Positions 8,499 through 16,819 of a DNA stretch of 64,000 nt are shown in pieces. The position numbers and the translations under genes are program-made. Source of the DNA: CAVVKW01 sp963761705 (GTDB lineage: Bacteria > Verrucomicrobiota > Verrucomicrobiia > Chthoniobacterales > JAATET01); assembly GCA_963761705.1 (NCBI GenBank), contig CAVXHK010000004.1:248001-312000 (forward strand). Direction: 5' to 3'. The notes under the pieces are model-generated. The model was given only the letters and a program-made list of their open reading frames with translations, searched no databases and was not told where the DNA came from. Position 1 is the first letter of the stretch, and every line of letters starts with the position of its first letter.

Positions 8499-10529
8499 TC
8501 AGCGGATGCTTTCGATCATCGCGACGCCGTAGGCGGGGAGGAGAATGGTGCCGGGGCAGGGGGCGTCGGCGAGGAGGTCTTGACCGGTCGGGAGCCCGGT
8601 GACGGTGCGGGGGGTGGGTTGGTGATTGAGGACAAAGGTGAGTTCGCGGTCGTCGGCGACGCGGCGGGTGATCTCGACGAGGGGATCGGCTTCGGCGAGG
8701 GGTGCGATCTTGGTCTCGGCGAGGATGAGGTCGAAGAGCGGGGCGATGTTGTCCGCCGAGAACCACGTGCCGATGGTGATGGCGGTGCCGTTGTTGAGGG
8801 AGTTGCGGGTGATGGCGGGGTTGCCGGGCGCGGCGTGGGGGGAGCTGTCGGTGGTCTCGGTCCAAGTGGCGAGAGTGGTCGCGGTGGTGGGGGCGAGGAT
8901 CTCGTAGCCGCCCGCGAGGGGAAAGCTGGTGGTGTCGGTCTCGAGGTCGAGGAGCGGATGCGTGAGTTTGCCGAATTCTTCGACGGTGGTGCCGCAGACG
9001 TCGGCGAGGAGGCCGGGGGGCGTGGTGCGGATGACGTGGTTGCGACGGTCGCGGGTGGCGGTGCGGGCGGTGGTCACGAGGACGCCGCCGGATTCGACGA
9101 AGGCGCGGAGGCGGGCGGCGAGGTCCTCGTCCATGAGGGTGAAGCCGGGGAGGACGATGAGTTCGAGGCCCGCGAACGAATCGGAGGCGCTGACGAAGCC
9201 CGCTGGCAAGTGGCGGTGAAGCATTTCGCCGTAAATGAGAGCGCGCTGATCCTTCGGGCGGGGGAGGCCCAGCGGGAGCGTGGCGTTGGCTTCGTCCTGA
9301 TCGTGGTCGAGGAGGACGGCGGCGAGGACGTGGGCGGTGGTGCCAAGGAGCTTCGGAGCGAGGCGTTTGAGTTCGCGGCCTTCCTGGGCAAACTCGTCGT
9401 AGCGGCGGCGAGGGATGTCGTCGTGGTCGAGGATTCCGTTCCAATACATCTCGGCACCGAAGGGACAGGTGCGCCAGCGGAAATGGAGAATGCCGGCGGC
9501 GCCGTGGGCGATCGATTGGTAGGTCCAGAGACGCATCTGACCGGGTGCGGTGGTCGGGAGGAGATACGGGGATTGGCCGCCGGCTCCAGCTTGCTGCTCG
9601 GGGACGATGTAGGTGCCGGAAGCGGCGCGGGTGCGCTCGTTGATGGTGGCCGCCCAGACGAAATCGGTGGGCTGCTCGGTGAAGCCCGGGTAAACGTCGA
9701 CCGAGAGGAAATCGAGGTCGGAGGCGAGCTTCGGGTAGTCGATGCGGTCGAAGACGCCATTGTGGGTGATCCACCATTTGGGCTGCGCGGCGCGGAGGAT
9801 GTCGATTTGCTCGCGCTGGAACGCGATGACCGAGTCGCTGACGAAGCGGAGGTAGTCGAGGTGTTGGCTGGGATTCGGGTGGGTCGGGCGGTTGGGGTGG
9901 GGGAGTTCGATCGCGTCGAAGGTGTCGTAAGTGAGCGACCAGAACGAGGTGCCCCAGGATTCGTTGAGGGTGGCGATGTCGGGATATTTCGCCCGCAACC
10001 ACTCGCGGTAGCCGGTCACGCAAGCGGGGCAGAAGCATTCGCTGAAGTGGCAGTGGAATTCGTTGTCCGTTTGCCAGCCGATGACGCGGGGATTGGTGGC
10101 AAAGTGGTTGCCCATCGCTTGGGTGATGCGGCGGGAGGCGGCGCGGAAGCCGGGATTGTTCGTGCAGACGTGTTGGCGGCTGCCGTGGCCCATGGCGCGT
10201 CCGTCAGCGTCGACGCGGAGCGATTCGGGGTGGGCAGCCGTGAGCCAGCGGGGCGGGGCGGCGGTGGGGGTAGAGAGAATCGTGTCGATGCCCTCGTCGC
10301 CGAGGCGGTCGATCATTTCGTCGAAGAGGCTGAAGTCGAAGTGGTCGAGGCGGGGCTCCATGCGGTCCCAGGCAAACTCGGCCATGCGGACGACATTCAC
10401 GTCGGCGGCGGCCATGCGGGCGGGGTCGGCGACGCGTTGGTCGCGGGGCCAGTGCTCGGGGTAGTAGGCGACTCCGAAGAGGAACTTGGCGAACTGACTC
10501 GGGCGGAGGTGGATCGGGGTGGTCGGCAT
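8499..10529 (-). CDS. Beta-galactosidase, glycoside hydrolase family 42
   Basis: A 676-residue GH42 enzyme, the usual size. The ATG at 10529 gives MPTTPIHLRPSQFAKFLFGV followed by AYYPEHWPRD, the family N-terminus. The (beta/alpha)8 barrel carries the acid/base Glu in VIGWQTDNEFHCHFSECFCP and a Cys cluster (HCHFSECFCPAC) like the structural zinc site of GH42 enzymes. DFLSVDVYPGF leads towards the nucleophile region. The trimerisation domain (DYLRR..AFVESGGVLVTTARTATRD) and a C-terminal beta domain follow. It would remove terminal beta-galactosyl residues. It has no signal peptide, so it is probably cytoplasmic. Confidence 0.92.
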   Translation of the reverse strand: MPTTPIHLRPSQFAKFLFGVAYYPEHWPRDQRVADPARMAAADVNVVRMAEFAWDRMEPRLDHFDFSLFDEMIDRLGDEGIDTILSTPTAAPPRWLTAAHPESLRVDADGRAMGHGSRQHVCTNNPGFRAASRRITQAMGNHFATNPRVIGWQTDNEFHCHFSECFCPACVTGYREWLRAKYPDIATLNESWGTSFWSLTYDTFDAIELPHPNRPTHPNPSQHLDYLRFVSDSVIAFQREQIDILRAAQPKWWITHNGVFDRIDYPKLASDLDFLSVDVYPGFTEQPTDFVWAATINERTRAASGTYIVPEQQAGAGGQSPYLLPTTAPGQMRLWTYQSIAHGAAGILHFRWRTCPFGAEMYWNGILDHDDIPRRRYDEFAQEGRELKRLAPKLLGTTAHVLAAVLLDHDQDEANATLPLGLPRPKDQRALIYGEMLHRHLPAGFVSASDSFAGLELIVLPGFTLMDEDLAARLRAFVESGGVLVTTARTATRDRRNHVIRTTPPGLLADVCGTTVEEFGKLTHPLLDLETDTTSFPLAGGYEILAPTTATTLATWTETTDSSPHAAPGNPAITRNSLNNGTAITIGTWFSADNIAPLFDLILAETKIAPLAEADPLVEITRRVADDRELTFVLNHQPTPRTVTGLPTGQDLLADAPCPGTILLPAYGVAMIESIR

Positions 10530-10597
10530 GAGTGGTGCGCGCTGGGTGGGATCGGTTGTGCCGTCTTGCAGGAGGAATCCTGGGTTGGGAACCCGCG

Positions 10598-10625
10598 CTG
10601 GCCAGGCTGGAAGCCTGAACTCCCC
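10598..10625. repeat. Small aggctggaagcct hairpin repeat
   Basis: Just upstream of the GH42 gene two small hairpins occur in a row: gttgggaac and aggct-gga-agcct. They resemble the ggcggttggaagccgcc hairpins at 14937, 22549 and 52860. No gene is seen between the GH42 start and the tRNA. Confidence 0.45.
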
Positions 10626-10642
10626 GGGCCGAATATGAAGTG

Positions 10643-10715
10643 CGGAGCCGACGGGATTCGAACCCGCAGCCTCTGCCGTGACAGGGCAGCGCTCTAACCA
10701 TTGAGCTACGGCTCC
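10643..10715 (-). tRNA. tRNA-Asp (GTC)
   Basis: On the minus strand a 73-nt cloverleaf folds. The acceptor GGAGCCG (10715-10709) pairs with CGGCTCC (10650-10644). The D arm is GCTC..GAGC. The anticodon stem CTGCC/GGCAG encloses loop CTGTCAC, giving anticodon GTC (Asp). The T arm GCGGG-TTCGAAT-CCCGT is canonical. The discriminator base is G, as expected for Asp. The 3' CCA does not appear fully encoded (GCA follows). Confidence 0.95.
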
Positions 10716-10815
10716 CTCCTCACTGAAGGGAGCGGGGAATATCCACGGATCTCCCGAGGGACGCAATCTTTTTTGAAACCGAAATTTGCCAGGTCGGCGT
10801 AGGCACTCTAGAACG

Positions 10816-12465
10816 ATGGGCGTGAATTCTCAATACGACGTGGTGATCATCGGGGCGGCCTTTTCGGGCGCTTCGCTGGCGTTGATGCTGCGGCGGGAAT
10901 TTGCCGATCTTCGGGTGCTGGTGGTGGATCGTTCGGACAAGTTCGATCGGAAGGTGGGCGAGGCGACGACGGAGATCGCGGGGAATTTTTTACACAAGCG
11001 ATTGGCGCTGACGTCCTACCTGGCGAATCATCAGATTGCAAAGCAGGGGCTGCGGTTGTGGTTTGCGGACGAGGATGGGGGAACGGCGTTCGAGGATTGC
11101 GCGGAGGTGGGGGCGAATTACCAGGTGCGGATGCCGTCGTTTCAGCTGGATCGGGCCGAGATGGACGAGCATCTGGTTGGGCTGGCGCGGGACGCGGGGG
11201 CGGAGGTCCGGCGGGGGGTAAAGGTGTCGGACATCGACTTGGAGGCTCCTTCGGTGGCGGTGGATGGCGAGAAGGTGTCCGCGCGGTGGATCGTGGACGC
11301 CTCGGGGCGCGCGGCGACGGTGGCGCGGCAGACGGGGAATTTCCGCAAGCTTGGCGAGCACACGACAAACGCGATTTGGGGGCGTTTTCGCGGGGCGGAC
11401 GATCTGGACGGTTATCGATTGCGGACGGAGTTTCCGGAGTTTGGAGCGTCGTCGATTACGAGTCGGACGGCGGCAACGAATCACCTCACCGGATACGGCT
11501 GGTGGTGCTGGATCATTCCGCTGAAGGGCGGGGACGTGAGCGTGGGATTGGTTTACGACGCTCGGCTGTTCACGCCGCCAACGGAGGGAAATCTGACGGA
11601 GCGGCTGCGGGCGCACTTGCTGGCGCACCCGATTGGTCGGGAGCTTTTTGGCAAAGCTGAGGCGATCGAGGGGGAGACGCGGGCCTACTCGGGGCTGCCG
11701 TATTACACGGAGGCGCTAGCGGGGAGAAATTGGCAGGTCGTGGGGGACGCGGCGGGGTTCATCGATCCGCTTTACAGCGCGGGGTTGGACTACTGCACCT
11801 GGACGGTGCGGGCGGCGTTTGGGCGGATCGCGGGGGAACTGCGGGGCGAGGTGGTTGATCTGGAAAAATTGAACTCGCGATTCCGGCATTCGTACCGGTC
11901 TTGGTTCGAGGGGCTTTACGAGAGCAAGTATGAATACATCGGCGACGCGGAGTTGATGTCGGCGGCTTACTGGATGGACATCGCGCTGTTTTACCTGGGG
12001 CCGGTGCGGGAGATTACGCTCGCGCCGGAGGCGGATCTGGATTGTTTGCCGTTCAATGGGCCGGTGGACCGGCGGGTGGCCAAGTTCATGGCGTTTTACA
12101 ACCGGAGGTTGGCGGCGATCGCGCGAAAGCGCCGGGCGGCCGGGTGCTGGGGTCGGCGGAATACGGGGTGGCGGGAATTGGGCGATGGGTTCGTGCCGGA
12201 TCCGCGGGTTCTCAAGGTGCTCTGGAAGGGTGTGCGGCGGTGGTTGGGGGCGGAGTGGCACGCGTTGTTTCTGAATGCGGATTCTCACGCAGAGGCGCAG
12301 AGGCGCAGAGAGCGTGACAATGCTCACGCGAGCACCGGAGCCTGGGAAGGTTCGGTGCGGACTGCATCGGATCTGCGGTGCCGCCCGCAGGGCGAGACGA
12401 GCGGGGGCGAGCGAGCCAACCCGCGAGGGCGCGGAGGTTCTTTGGAGCCGGCAATTGGTTCCTAA
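10816..12465 (+). CDS. FAD-dependent oxidoreductase, tryptophan-halogenase-like
   Basis: A 549-residue flavoprotein. The start at 10816 places the dinucleotide-binding motif VVIIGAAFSGASLALMLRRE near the N-terminus. The KVGEATTEIAGNFL and AKQGLRLWF segments and the WCWIIP sequence (the WxWxIP signature of flavin-dependent halogenases) put it in the halogenase-like group; VGDAAGFIDPLYSAGLDY is the second FAD motif. Whether it halogenates or reduces/hydroxylates an isoprenoid or aromatic substrate cannot be told. The last 60 or so codons run through dispersed repeats (12293-12420), so the native C-terminus probably ended near residue 490. Its TAA overlaps the ATG of the UbiD gene (TAATG). Confidence 0.82.
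   Translation: MGVNSQYDVVIIGAAFSGASLALMLRREFADLRVLVVDRSDKFDRKVGEATTEIAGNFLHKRLALTSYLANHQIAKQGLRLWFADEDGGTAFEDCAEVGANYQVRMPSFQLDRAEMDEHLVGLARDAGAEVRRGVKVSDIDLEAPSVAVDGEKVSARWIVDASGRAATVARQTGNFRKLGEHTTNAIWGRFRGADDLDGYRLRTEFPEFGASSITSRTAATNHLTGYGWWCWIIPLKGGDVSVGLVYDARLFTPPTEGNLTERLRAHLLAHPIGRELFGKAEAIEGETRAYSGLPYYTEALAGRNWQVVGDAAGFIDPLYSAGLDYCTWTVRAAFGRIAGELRGEVVDLEKLNSRFRHSYRSWFEGLYESKYEYIGDAELMSAAYWMDIALFYLGPVREITLAPEADLDCLPFNGPVDRRVAKFMAFYNRRLAAIARKRRAAGCWGRRNTGWRELGDGFVPDPRVLKVLWKGVRRWLGAEWHALFLNADSHAEAQRRRERDNAHASTGAWEGSVRTASDLRCRPQGETSGGERANPRGRGGSLEPAIGS
12293..12420. repeat. Dispersed repeat inside a CDS: cgcagag run plus copy 2 of the 90-bp element
   Basis: A gcagaggcgcagaggcgcag run (12293-12316) is followed by a copy of the element seen at 2653 and 55530 (here 12331-12420, with agcaccggagcctgggaagg and gggcgagacgagcggg). 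It lies within the 3' end of the flavoprotein gene and is read as protein (STGAWEGSVRTASDLRCRP), in a frame different from copy 3 in imuB. Confidence 0.75.
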
Positions 12466-13925
12466 TGGCTCACAAGTCGTACCGGGAGTTTTTGGGCGCG
12501 GTTGAGGCTGCGGGAGAGTTGAAGAGAATCGCGGAGCCGGTGGCGACGGAGTTGCAGATCACCGAGTTGGCGGACCGGGAGATGAAGGCGCCGGGTGGAG
12601 GGAAAGCGTTGCTTTTCGAGAAACCGACGATTGACGGGGTCGTTTCCGAGTTCCCGGTGTCGGTGAACGCGATGGGGTCGCGGTCGCGGATGGCGATGGC
12701 GCTTGGCCTCCAGTCGGTCGATGAGTTGGCGGAGCAGATGCAGTTTCTCATGAAGGCGAAGCCGCCGAAGGGGTTCAGGGATGCGGTGACGTTGCTGCGA
12801 AACGGGATCGATCTCATCCACGCGCGGCCGAAGTCGGTGAAGGACGGGCCGTGCAAGGAGGTGATCGAGCGGTTTGAGGGCGAGGGGCTGACTTTGGCTG
12901 ACTTGCCCGTTTTGAAATGTTGGCCGGACGACGGGGGTCGGTTCGTGACGCTACCGACGGTTTACACGCGGGATCCGGACACGGGGGAGCGGAACGTGGG
13001 GATGTATCGGATGCAGGTCTACGACGGGCGGACAACGGGGATGCACTGGCAGGTACACAAGGTCGGGGCTCGGCACGGGAAACGGTATTACGAACGCGGA
13101 GAGCGGATGCCGGTGGCGGTGGCGCTGGGGGGCGATCCGGCCTACACCTTCGCCGCGACGGCTCCATTGCCGGATGGGCTGGACGAGATTCTTTTTGCGG
13201 GGTTTGCCCGGAAGAAATCGGTGCCGCTGATCAAGTGCGAAACGAACGAGATCGAGGTGCCGGCGGACTCGGATTTTGTGTTGGAGGGATACGTGGATCC
13301 GGCGGAATTGCGACCGGAGGGGCCGTTCGGGGATCACACCGGGTTTTACACGCCGGTGGAGGATTATCCGGTTTTTCACCTGACGGCGATCACGCGGCGG
13401 AAGGACGCGATTTATCCGGCGACGATCGTGGGAATTCCGCCGATGGAGGACTTTTACCTGGGCGAGGCGAGCGTGAGAATTTTTCTCCCGATTTTTCGGA
13501 TGAACTTCCCGGAGATCGTCGACATGGCGTTGCCGGCGGAGGGGGTTTTTCACAACTTGGTTTTTGTTTCGATCCGGAAGCAATACGCGTGGCAGGCGTA
13601 TAAAATCATGCACGGGCTGTGGGGGATGGGGCAGATGATGTTTGCGAAATACATCGTGGTCGTGGACGACGACTGCGACGTGCACAACACGAGCGAGGTG
13701 CTTTTCCGGATGTGCGCGAACACCGATCCGAAGCGAGATTCGACGTTCATCAAAAATCCGAGTGATTCGCTGGACCACGCGCCGAGCGTGGAGGCGATGG
13801 GATCGCACATGGGGATGGACGCAACGCGGAAGCTGGCGGGGGAAGGGCACACGCGGGGTTGGCCTGAGCTGGTCAAGATGGAAGCCGGGGTGGTGGCTTG
13901 GGCGGACGAGTTCCTGAAATGCTGA
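12465..13925 (+). CDS. ubiD: UbiD family decarboxylase
   Basis: A 486-residue UbiD-type (de)carboxylase, close to the 497 of the E. coli enzyme. Family enzymes use prenylated FMN to decarboxylate aromatic or unsaturated acids, in ubiquinone/menaquinone synthesis or other pathways. Conserved segments include MPVAVALGGDPAYTFAATAP, LRPEGPFGDHTGFYTPVEDY (first catalytic Glu of the E-R-E triad), GIPPMEDFYLGEASVRIFLP, and FAKYIVVVDDDCDVHN. It starts inside the flavoprotein stop and overlaps the next gene, so the three are probably co-translated. No UbiX flavin prenyltransferase is seen here. The substrate may be a quinone precursor or a product of the upstream flavoprotein. Confidence 0.88.
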   Translation: MAHKSYREFLGAVEAAGELKRIAEPVATELQITELADREMKAPGGGKALLFEKPTIDGVVSEFPVSVNAMGSRSRMAMALGLQSVDELAEQMQFLMKAKPPKGFRDAVTLLRNGIDLIHARPKSVKDGPCKEVIERFEGEGLTLADLPVLKCWPDDGGRFVTLPTVYTRDPDTGERNVGMYRMQVYDGRTTGMHWQVHKVGARHGKRYYERGERMPVAVALGGDPAYTFAATAPLPDGLDEILFAGFARKKSVPLIKCETNEIEVPADSDFVLEGYVDPAELRPEGPFGDHTGFYTPVEDYPVFHLTAITRRKDAIYPATIVGIPPMEDFYLGEASVRIFLPIFRMNFPEIVDMALPAEGVFHNLVFVSIRKQYAWQAYKIMHGLWGMGQMMFAKYIVVVDDDCDVHNTSEVLFRMCANTDPKRDSTFIKNPSDSLDHAPSVEAMGSHMGMDATRKLAGEGHTRGWPELVKMEAGVVAWADEFLKC

Positions 13926-14911
13926 CGACTCCGATTGGGCGGCTGCGGCTGATCGCGTTGATCGAGGGGGCTTCGTTCATCGTGCTGCTTTTCGTCGCGA
14001 TGCCGATGAAGTATCTGGCGGGCATCGAGGCGGCGGTGAAGGTGGTAGGGATGGCGCACGGGTTACTTTTCGTGGCCTTCTGTTTGGCGTTGTTGTTGGC
14101 GATTCCAACCCTCAGGTATGACTTGAAGCATTGCGCGGTGGTCTTTGGCGCATCGTTGGTGCCGTTTGCGCCGTTCGTAATCGATGGGTGGCTGCGGCGA
14201 TTGGATTCGGGTCTCTCTCCCGAGAATTCGCTTGAGCGCGTGAATTTGGAGCGTGAGAACAAGTCGGTGAGGAGAGGAGTTGAGCGACCGGTCGCGCCGA
14301 CGAAGGCGGAGACCGCGCTCTTGGAGCCGTTTGACGGGTTGACGTTGGAGCGGATCGTGGTGCCGAAGGGAAGAGCGGATTGCCGCGCGGCGGTCGCGGA
14401 GATTTTGGCGGCGGGTGTGGCCGGTTTTGACACGGAGGCGAAGCCGACGTTCAAGGTGGGTGAGAAGAGCCGGGGGCCTCACGTGGTGCAGTTTGCGCTG
14501 CGCGAACGGGCGTTTGTTTTTCAGCTTCACCGATCGGGAAGCGAGGAAGCGGTGGCGGAGTTGTTGCAGTCGGATCGGGTCCTCAAAGTTGGGTTTGGCT
14601 TGAAGAACGATCACGGTCAGATCCGCGCGAGGTTTGGGATCGTGCCGCAGGGTATCGTGGACCTCGAGCGGACGTTTCGGAAGATGGGTTACGCGGGCCA
14701 GATCGGGGTGCGGGCGGCGGTGGGGGTGACGCTGCAACGGAGTTTTTCGAAGTCGAAAAAAACGACGACGAGCAATTGGGCGGCGGAGCGGCTGACGTCG
14801 AAGCAGCTCGCCTACGCGGCGAACGATGCGTTCGCCGCGTTGTGCGTGATGGAGGCCCTGGGGCTGGGTGAAAAGTCGGAAGGTCTGAAGGTCGAAGGGT
14901 CGAAGGTCTAG
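13919..14911 (+). CDS. DUF3817 membrane domain fused to a DEDD 3'-5' exonuclease
   Basis: A single 330-residue frame with two unrelated parts. Residues 1-95 match the small DUF3817 membrane family: RLRLIALIEGASFIVLLFVA, GMAHGLLFVAFCLALL, then FAPFVIDGWLRRLD at its normal end. Residues about 110-330 are an RNase D/DnaQ-like exonuclease: GFDTEAKPTF (Asp-x-Glu), VLKVGFGLKNDHGQI (exo II), VDLERTFRKMGY, and YAANDAFAALCVMEAL with the Tyr...Asp of exo III, giving the DEDDy set. The start at 13919 overlaps the ubiD stop by 7 bp. The linker NSLERVNLERENKSVRRG may mark the junction of two once-separate genes. Confidence 0.78.
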   Translation: MLTTPIGRLRLIALIEGASFIVLLFVAMPMKYLAGIEAAVKVVGMAHGLLFVAFCLALLLAIPTLRYDLKHCAVVFGASLVPFAPFVIDGWLRRLDSGLSPENSLERVNLERENKSVRRGVERPVAPTKAETALLEPFDGLTLERIVVPKGRADCRAAVAEILAAGVAGFDTEAKPTFKVGEKSRGPHVVQFALRERAFVFQLHRSGSEEAVAELLQSDRVLKVGFGLKNDHGQIRARFGIVPQGIVDLERTFRKMGYAGQIGVRAAVGVTLQRSFSKSKKTTTSNWAAERLTSKQLAYAANDAFAALCVMEALGLGEKSEGLKVEGSKV

Positions 14912-14936
14912 TTTGGCGTTTCGCGCTTGGGTGGTT

Positions 14937-14962
14937 CGGCGGCTGGAGGCCGCCGCTCTTTG
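14937..14962. repeat. ggcggctgga..ccgcc hairpin repeat
   Basis: A 7-bp perfect stem (cggcggc 14937-14943, gccgccg 14949-14955) followed by ctcttt. It sits between the convergent exonuclease and fabF genes. Related hairpins followed by ctcctt are at 22549-22564 and 52860-52883. It could serve as a bidirectional terminator, but it recurs away from gene ends too. Confidence 0.55.
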
Positions 14963-14964
14963 AA

Positions 14965-16206
14965 TTAAACTGATCTGAGAACCAACGCGGCGTTGATGCC
15001 ACCGAAGCCAAAGCTGTTGGTGAGGATCGTCTTGATGGGGAGTTCACGGCCGTGGTTGGGGACGATGTCGAGGTCGCAATCGGGGTCGTTCGTTTCGTGG
15101 TGGAGGGTGGGGGGGACCCACTGCTTTTCCAGCGCCAGGCAGCAGATGATGGCTTCGATGGCGCCCGTGGCTCCGAGCGGATGGGCGGTGTAGGCTTTGG
15201 TCCCGCTCGTCGGGATCTTCGTCGCCCGGTCGCCGAAGATGGCTTTGATGGCGCGGGACTCGGAGGAGTCGTTGACCTGGGTGGAGCTGGCGTGGGCGTT
15301 GATGTGGTCGATTGCTTCGGGGTTGACCCGGGCGTCGGCGAGGGCCTCGCGGATGGTACGGATGCCGGGGTGGCCGGTGGGGTGGGGGGACGTCATGTGG
15401 TGGGCGTCGTTGCTGAGCGAGTAGCCGGCGATCTCGGCGTAGATGCGGGCTCCGCGGGCTTTGGCGTGCTCGTATTCTTCGACGACGAGGGAGGCCCCGC
15501 CTTCGCCCATGACGAAGCCGTCGCGGTGGAGGTCGAACGGGCGGCAGGCGGTCGGGGCGGGGCCGCGGCTCATCGTTTTGATGAAATCGAAGGCGCCGTA
15601 GCTGAGTGGACTGAGGGGGGACTCGGCGGCGCCGGCGATGAGGACGTCGGCCCTGTCGTCGCGGATGTAGCGGAGGGCTTCGCCGAGGGCGATGGGGCCG
15701 GATGCACAGCTGTTGGAATTGGTCGTGCCGAGTCCCTGGAGGCCGAATTCGATGGCGATGTTGCTGTGGGCGGAGCCACCGAAGACCTTGAGGGCGATGA
15801 GTTGGTCGGCGGCGCGGGGGCCTCCTTGGAGGAACTTGGCTTTCTCGTCTTCGGCGTTGGAGATGCCGCCGAGGGCGGTGCCGAAGCTGACGCCGACGCG
15901 GTCCTGCGGGTCGGTGGGTGAATAGGTGAGGCCGGCGTCGGCGAGGGCGAGGTGGGCGGAGGCGACGGCGAATTGGGCGTAGCGGTCGAGTCGCTTGATG
16001 CGGGCGGGGGTCAGGTAGGCCGTGGGGTCAAAGGCGTTGACCTCACCCGCGCACTTGGCGCGGAAGTCGGTGGTGTCGAAGCGGGTGAGCGGGGTGATGC
16101 CCGATTTCTCGGCGAGGAGGCCATGCCAGAGGGCGTCGCGGCCGATGCCGATGCAGGTGATGGGGCCGAGGCCGGTGATGACGGCGCGTCGTGGGGCGTG
16201 TGACAT
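14965..16206 (-). CDS. fabF: 3-oxoacyl-[acyl-carrier-protein] synthase II
   Basis: A 413-residue beta-ketoacyl-ACP synthase of fatty acid elongation. The catalytic triad is visible: Cys in NSNSCASGPIALGEAL, His in INAHASSTQVND, His in GTKAYTAHPLGATGA, with the conserved Lys beside it. VITGLGPITCIG and the terminal NSFGFGGINAALVL are family signatures. The ATG at 16206 is preferred over the GTG at 16221. Upstream lies a large inverted-repeat block, not another fab gene. It could act in a specialised polyketide or aryl-lipid pathway, but nothing adjacent argues for that. Confidence 0.92.
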   Translation of the reverse strand: MSHAPRRAVITGLGPITCIGIGRDALWHGLLAEKSGITPLTRFDTTDFRAKCAGEVNAFDPTAYLTPARIKRLDRYAQFAVASAHLALADAGLTYSPTDPQDRVGVSFGTALGGISNAEDEKAKFLQGGPRAADQLIALKVFGGSAHSNIAIEFGLQGLGTTNSNSCASGPIALGEALRYIRDDRADVLIAGAAESPLSPLSYGAFDFIKTMSRGPAPTACRPFDLHRDGFVMGEGGASLVVEEYEHAKARGARIYAEIAGYSLSNDAHHMTSPHPTGHPGIRTIREALADARVNPEAIDHINAHASSTQVNDSSESRAIKAIFGDRATKIPTSGTKAYTAHPLGATGAIEAIICCLALEKQWVPPTLHHETNDPDCDLDIVPNHGRELPIKTILTNSFGFGGINAALVLRSV

Positions 16207-16218
16207 TGTGATTTTGCT

Positions 16219-16374
16219 CACGCGAAGCCGCGAGGGCGCGAAGGAACGATGATTCTCACGCCGAGGCGCGGAGACGCAGAGGTGGGAAAAAGGTTAATCA
16301 GGATCTCTCCGTAGCTCTGCGTCTCGGCGCGAGAATTGGCCCCATCACTTCGCGGCTTCGCGGCTTCGGGTGAG
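16219..16374. repeat. Nested inverted-repeat block of cgcgaag and gcagag repeats
   Basis: The gap between fabF and the SRPBCC gene is almost one long imperfect palindrome. Outer arms are cacgcgaagccgcgagggcg (16219 on) and cacttcgcggcttcgcggct (16346 on). Inner arms are attctcacgccgaggcgcgg (16252 on, running to cagag at 16281) and ctctgcgtctcggcgcgaga (16315 on). About 30 bp, ggtgggaaaaaggttaatca onward, form the loop. It contains no gene. Confidence 0.75.
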
Positions 16375-16378
16375 GACG

Positions 16379-16819
16379 TCATTTCCGGGCTTCGAGGTGG
16401 GTCTTGAACGTCGCGAGGGTTTTGTGGGCGATGTTGTCGATGAAGAAGGTTCCGATGATGGGCTCGGCGACTTTCGCCAGAGCGGGGACGCGGAAGTTGA
16501 GGACGTGGATGATCGTGACGAGGGTGCCCTCGGGTTTTTCGTCGAAGGTCCAGACGACGGTCATGCCCTTGGTGAAGGCTTTGAGGTGGTGGAAATGAAT
16601 TTCGAGCTTCCCGCGGTCGATCGTTTGCTCGGAGGTCCAGGCGATGGGGATGCCGTCGCGGTGGGCGGCCATTTTCACGACGTGGTGGTCGTTGCCTCGC
16701 TCGAGGTAGTCGATGTAACGGTAGTGGGGGAGGATGGCGGGCCAGCGGGAGAGGTCGGACGTGCAGTCGAAGATCTCCTGCTTGGGGGCGCGGATGAGGA
16801 TGGACGAGGTGGTGTTCAT
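16379..16819 (-). CDS. SRPBCC (START-like) ligand-binding family protein
   Basis: A 146-residue protein with the polyketide cyclase/START-like pattern: SSILIRAPKQEIFDCTSDLS then WPAILPHYRYIDYLERG, a central beta sheet (MTVVWTFDEKPEGTLVTIIH) and a long C-terminal helix (FFIDNIAHKTLATFKTHLEA). These proteins form a hydrophobic pocket that binds lipids or aromatic ligands. It is the last gene of the four-gene run from 19423, and its ATG overlaps the stop of the RibD-type reductase (ATGA). Ligand unknown. Confidence 0.75.
   Translation of the reverse strand: MNTTSSILIRAPKQEIFDCTSDLSRWPAILPHYRYIDYLERGNDHHVVKMAAHRDGIPIAWTSEQTIDRGKLEIHFHHLKAFTKGMTVVWTFDEKPEGTLVTIIHVLNFRVPALAKVAEPIIGTFFIDNIAHKTLATFKTHLEARK

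Noticed and set aside
8448..10697. A 749-residue plus-strand ORF opposite the GH42 gene
   Set aside because: Antisense shadow created by codon bias; GH42 motifs are on the minus strand and a tRNA overlaps its end.
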